This document shows positions 6,131 to 6,944 of a DNA stretch of 6,944 nucleotides, piece after piece. Numbering within the stretch: the first letter of the stretch is position 1; every line of letters starts with the position of its first letter. The stretch is from contig CAJYBQ010000172.1 of assembly GCA_913064755.1 (NCBI GenBank), positions 1 to 6,944 on the forward strand, written 5' to 3'. The stretch comes from an uncultured Alphaproteobacteria bacterium. Its GTDB lineage: Bacteria > Pseudomonadota > Alphaproteobacteria > Minwuiales > Minwuiaceae. The notes beneath the pieces were generated by a model. That model made no database searches. It was not told the DNA's origin and saw only the letters and a list, made by a program, of their open reading frames with translations. Both the position numbers and the translations under genes were made by a program.

Positions 6131-6944
6131 ATGTCCGAGAACAAGGACGCTCGCCGCGCCTTCGTCACCGGCGCAACGGGCTTTCTGGGCCTGAACCTGG
6201 TGCAGCAACTGCTGGCCGACGGCTGGGATGTGACTGCCCTGCGGCGGGAGAAGCTGCGCCACCGCGATCTCGACCGCTTTCCCGCCACGCAGGTGACCGG
6301 CGACCTGCTCGACCCGGACAGCCTCGTGGCGGCGATCCCGCGCGATTGCGACGCCGTGTTTCACATGGCGGCGATGACCACCGTCTGGTCACGCCAGGCG
6401 CCGATGCAGAACCAGGTCAACATCGACGGCACCGAGAACGTGATCGAGGCCGCGCTGGCGAAGGGGGCCAGACGGTTCATCCATACCTCCACCTGGAACG
6501 TCTATGACTGGTCCAGCGGAGTGATATCGGAGGATACGCCCCAGACCGGCGGCACGTCGTGGATCAACTACAACCGCACGAAGTTCCTGGCCGAGGAAGC
6601 CGTTCGCACCGCGGTGCGGGAGAACGGTCTGCAGGCCGTGATCATGAACCCCTCCCACATCATCGGGCGCTACGACCGGCAGAAATGGGCGCAGCGGATC
6701 ATGATGGCCGCGACCGGCAAGCTGCCCGGCGTGCCGCCCGGCGCCGGCAGCTTCGCGCATGGGGAGGCTGTCGCCCGTGCCCATATCGCCGCCGTGGACC
6801 GGGGCCGCGTGGGGGAGAACTACCTGCTTGGCGGACCGGACGCGAGTTTCCTCGAACTCGTCCAGCAGGTGGCTGACCTGGCGCGCCAGAAGAAACGCCC
6901 GAAACGCACCGTCCCCGCCCCCCTGATGAAACTGATGGGACGGA
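6131..6944 (+). CDS. NAD-dependent epimerase/dehydratase family protein (extended SDR), 3'-truncated by window
   Basis: An open frame of 271 codons from ATG 6131 that runs off the right edge without a stop. It is an extended short-chain dehydrogenase/reductase with an N-terminal Rossmann fold. The NAD(P)-binding motif TGATGFLG is at 13-20, followed by the GDLLDP and VFHMAAM blocks. A catalytic triad is visible as S120 (HTSTWNVYDW), Y147 and K151 (YNRTK). The substrate half includes NPSHIIGRYD and ENYLLGGPDASF, a layout like dihydroflavonol-4-reductase and 3-beta-HSD-type SDRs of bacteria rather than sugar epimerases. The substrate is unknown. The aminotransferase TGA at 6127-6129 and this ATG are one base apart (TGACATG) and there is no strong Shine-Dalgarno, so translation is probably coupled. 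What it reduces, and whether that is linked to the transaminase product, cannot be told from here. Confidence 0.88.
   Translation, partial: MSENKDARRAFVTGATGFLGLNLVQQLLADGWDVTALRREKLRHRDLDRFPATQVTGDLLDPDSLVAAIPRDCDAVFHMAAMTTVWSRQAPMQNQVNIDGTENVIEAALAKGARRFIHTSTWNVYDWSSGVISEDTPQTGGTSWINYNRTKFLAEEAVRTAVRENGLQAVIMNPSHIIGRYDRQKWAQRIMMAATGKLPGVPPGAGSFAHGEAVARAHIAAVDRGRVGENYLLGGPDASFLELVQQVADLARQKKRPKRTVPAPLMKLMGR

Noticed and set aside
6389..6784. 131-codon minus-strand frame at the right end
   Set aside because: It is antisense to the SDR gene, which has its cofactor motif and catalytic triad intact; no independent signal.

Overview
The window is GC-rich, densely packed bacterial DNA with proteobacterial gene content. 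The AccA tail, HIBCH-type hydrolase, class III omega-transaminase and LuxO-like regulator together suggest an alphaproteobacterium, perhaps of the Rhodospirillales. That placement is an inference from protein flavour and base composition; no rRNA or other taxonomic marker is present.

Layout. Bases 1-254 (+) are the 3' end of accA (acetyl-CoA carboxylase carboxyltransferase alpha). After 54 bases comes a complete sigma-54-dependent response regulator (309-1754, +) whose closest family match is LuxO. It converges across 63 bases on a minus-strand group. In transcription order that group is an FAH-family hydrolase (4614-3763), a small secreted protein with an altered zinc-protease-like motif (3751-3032) and a 3-hydroxyisobutyryl-CoA hydrolase (2867-1818). 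A 189-base divergent intergenic region (4615-4803) separates the FAH gene from a plus-strand pair: beta-alanine:pyruvate-type aminotransferase (4804-6129) and, one base later, an extended-SDR NAD-dependent epimerase/dehydratase (from 6131) that runs off the window.

How the genes may work together. The CoA-thioester hydrolase (3-hydroxyisobutyryl-CoA or 3-hydroxypropionyl-CoA), the omega-amino-acid transaminase (beta-alanine to malonate semialdehyde) and the FAH hydrolase are all plausible parts of short-chain acid and amino-acid catabolism (valine, propionate, beta-alanine). Their proximity suggests, but does not prove, a shared pathway. The LuxO-like regulator has all the residues needed for phosphorylation, ATP hydrolysis and sigma-54 contact, but no partner kinase, phosphotransferase or convincing sigma-54 promoter lies in the window.

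I found no mobile element, CRISPR array, RNA gene or convincing intrinsic terminator. The region reads mostly as ordinary chromosomal metabolism. The more unusual points are the HQxxH secreted protein, the orphan LuxO-like regulator and the repeats in the divergent promoter region.
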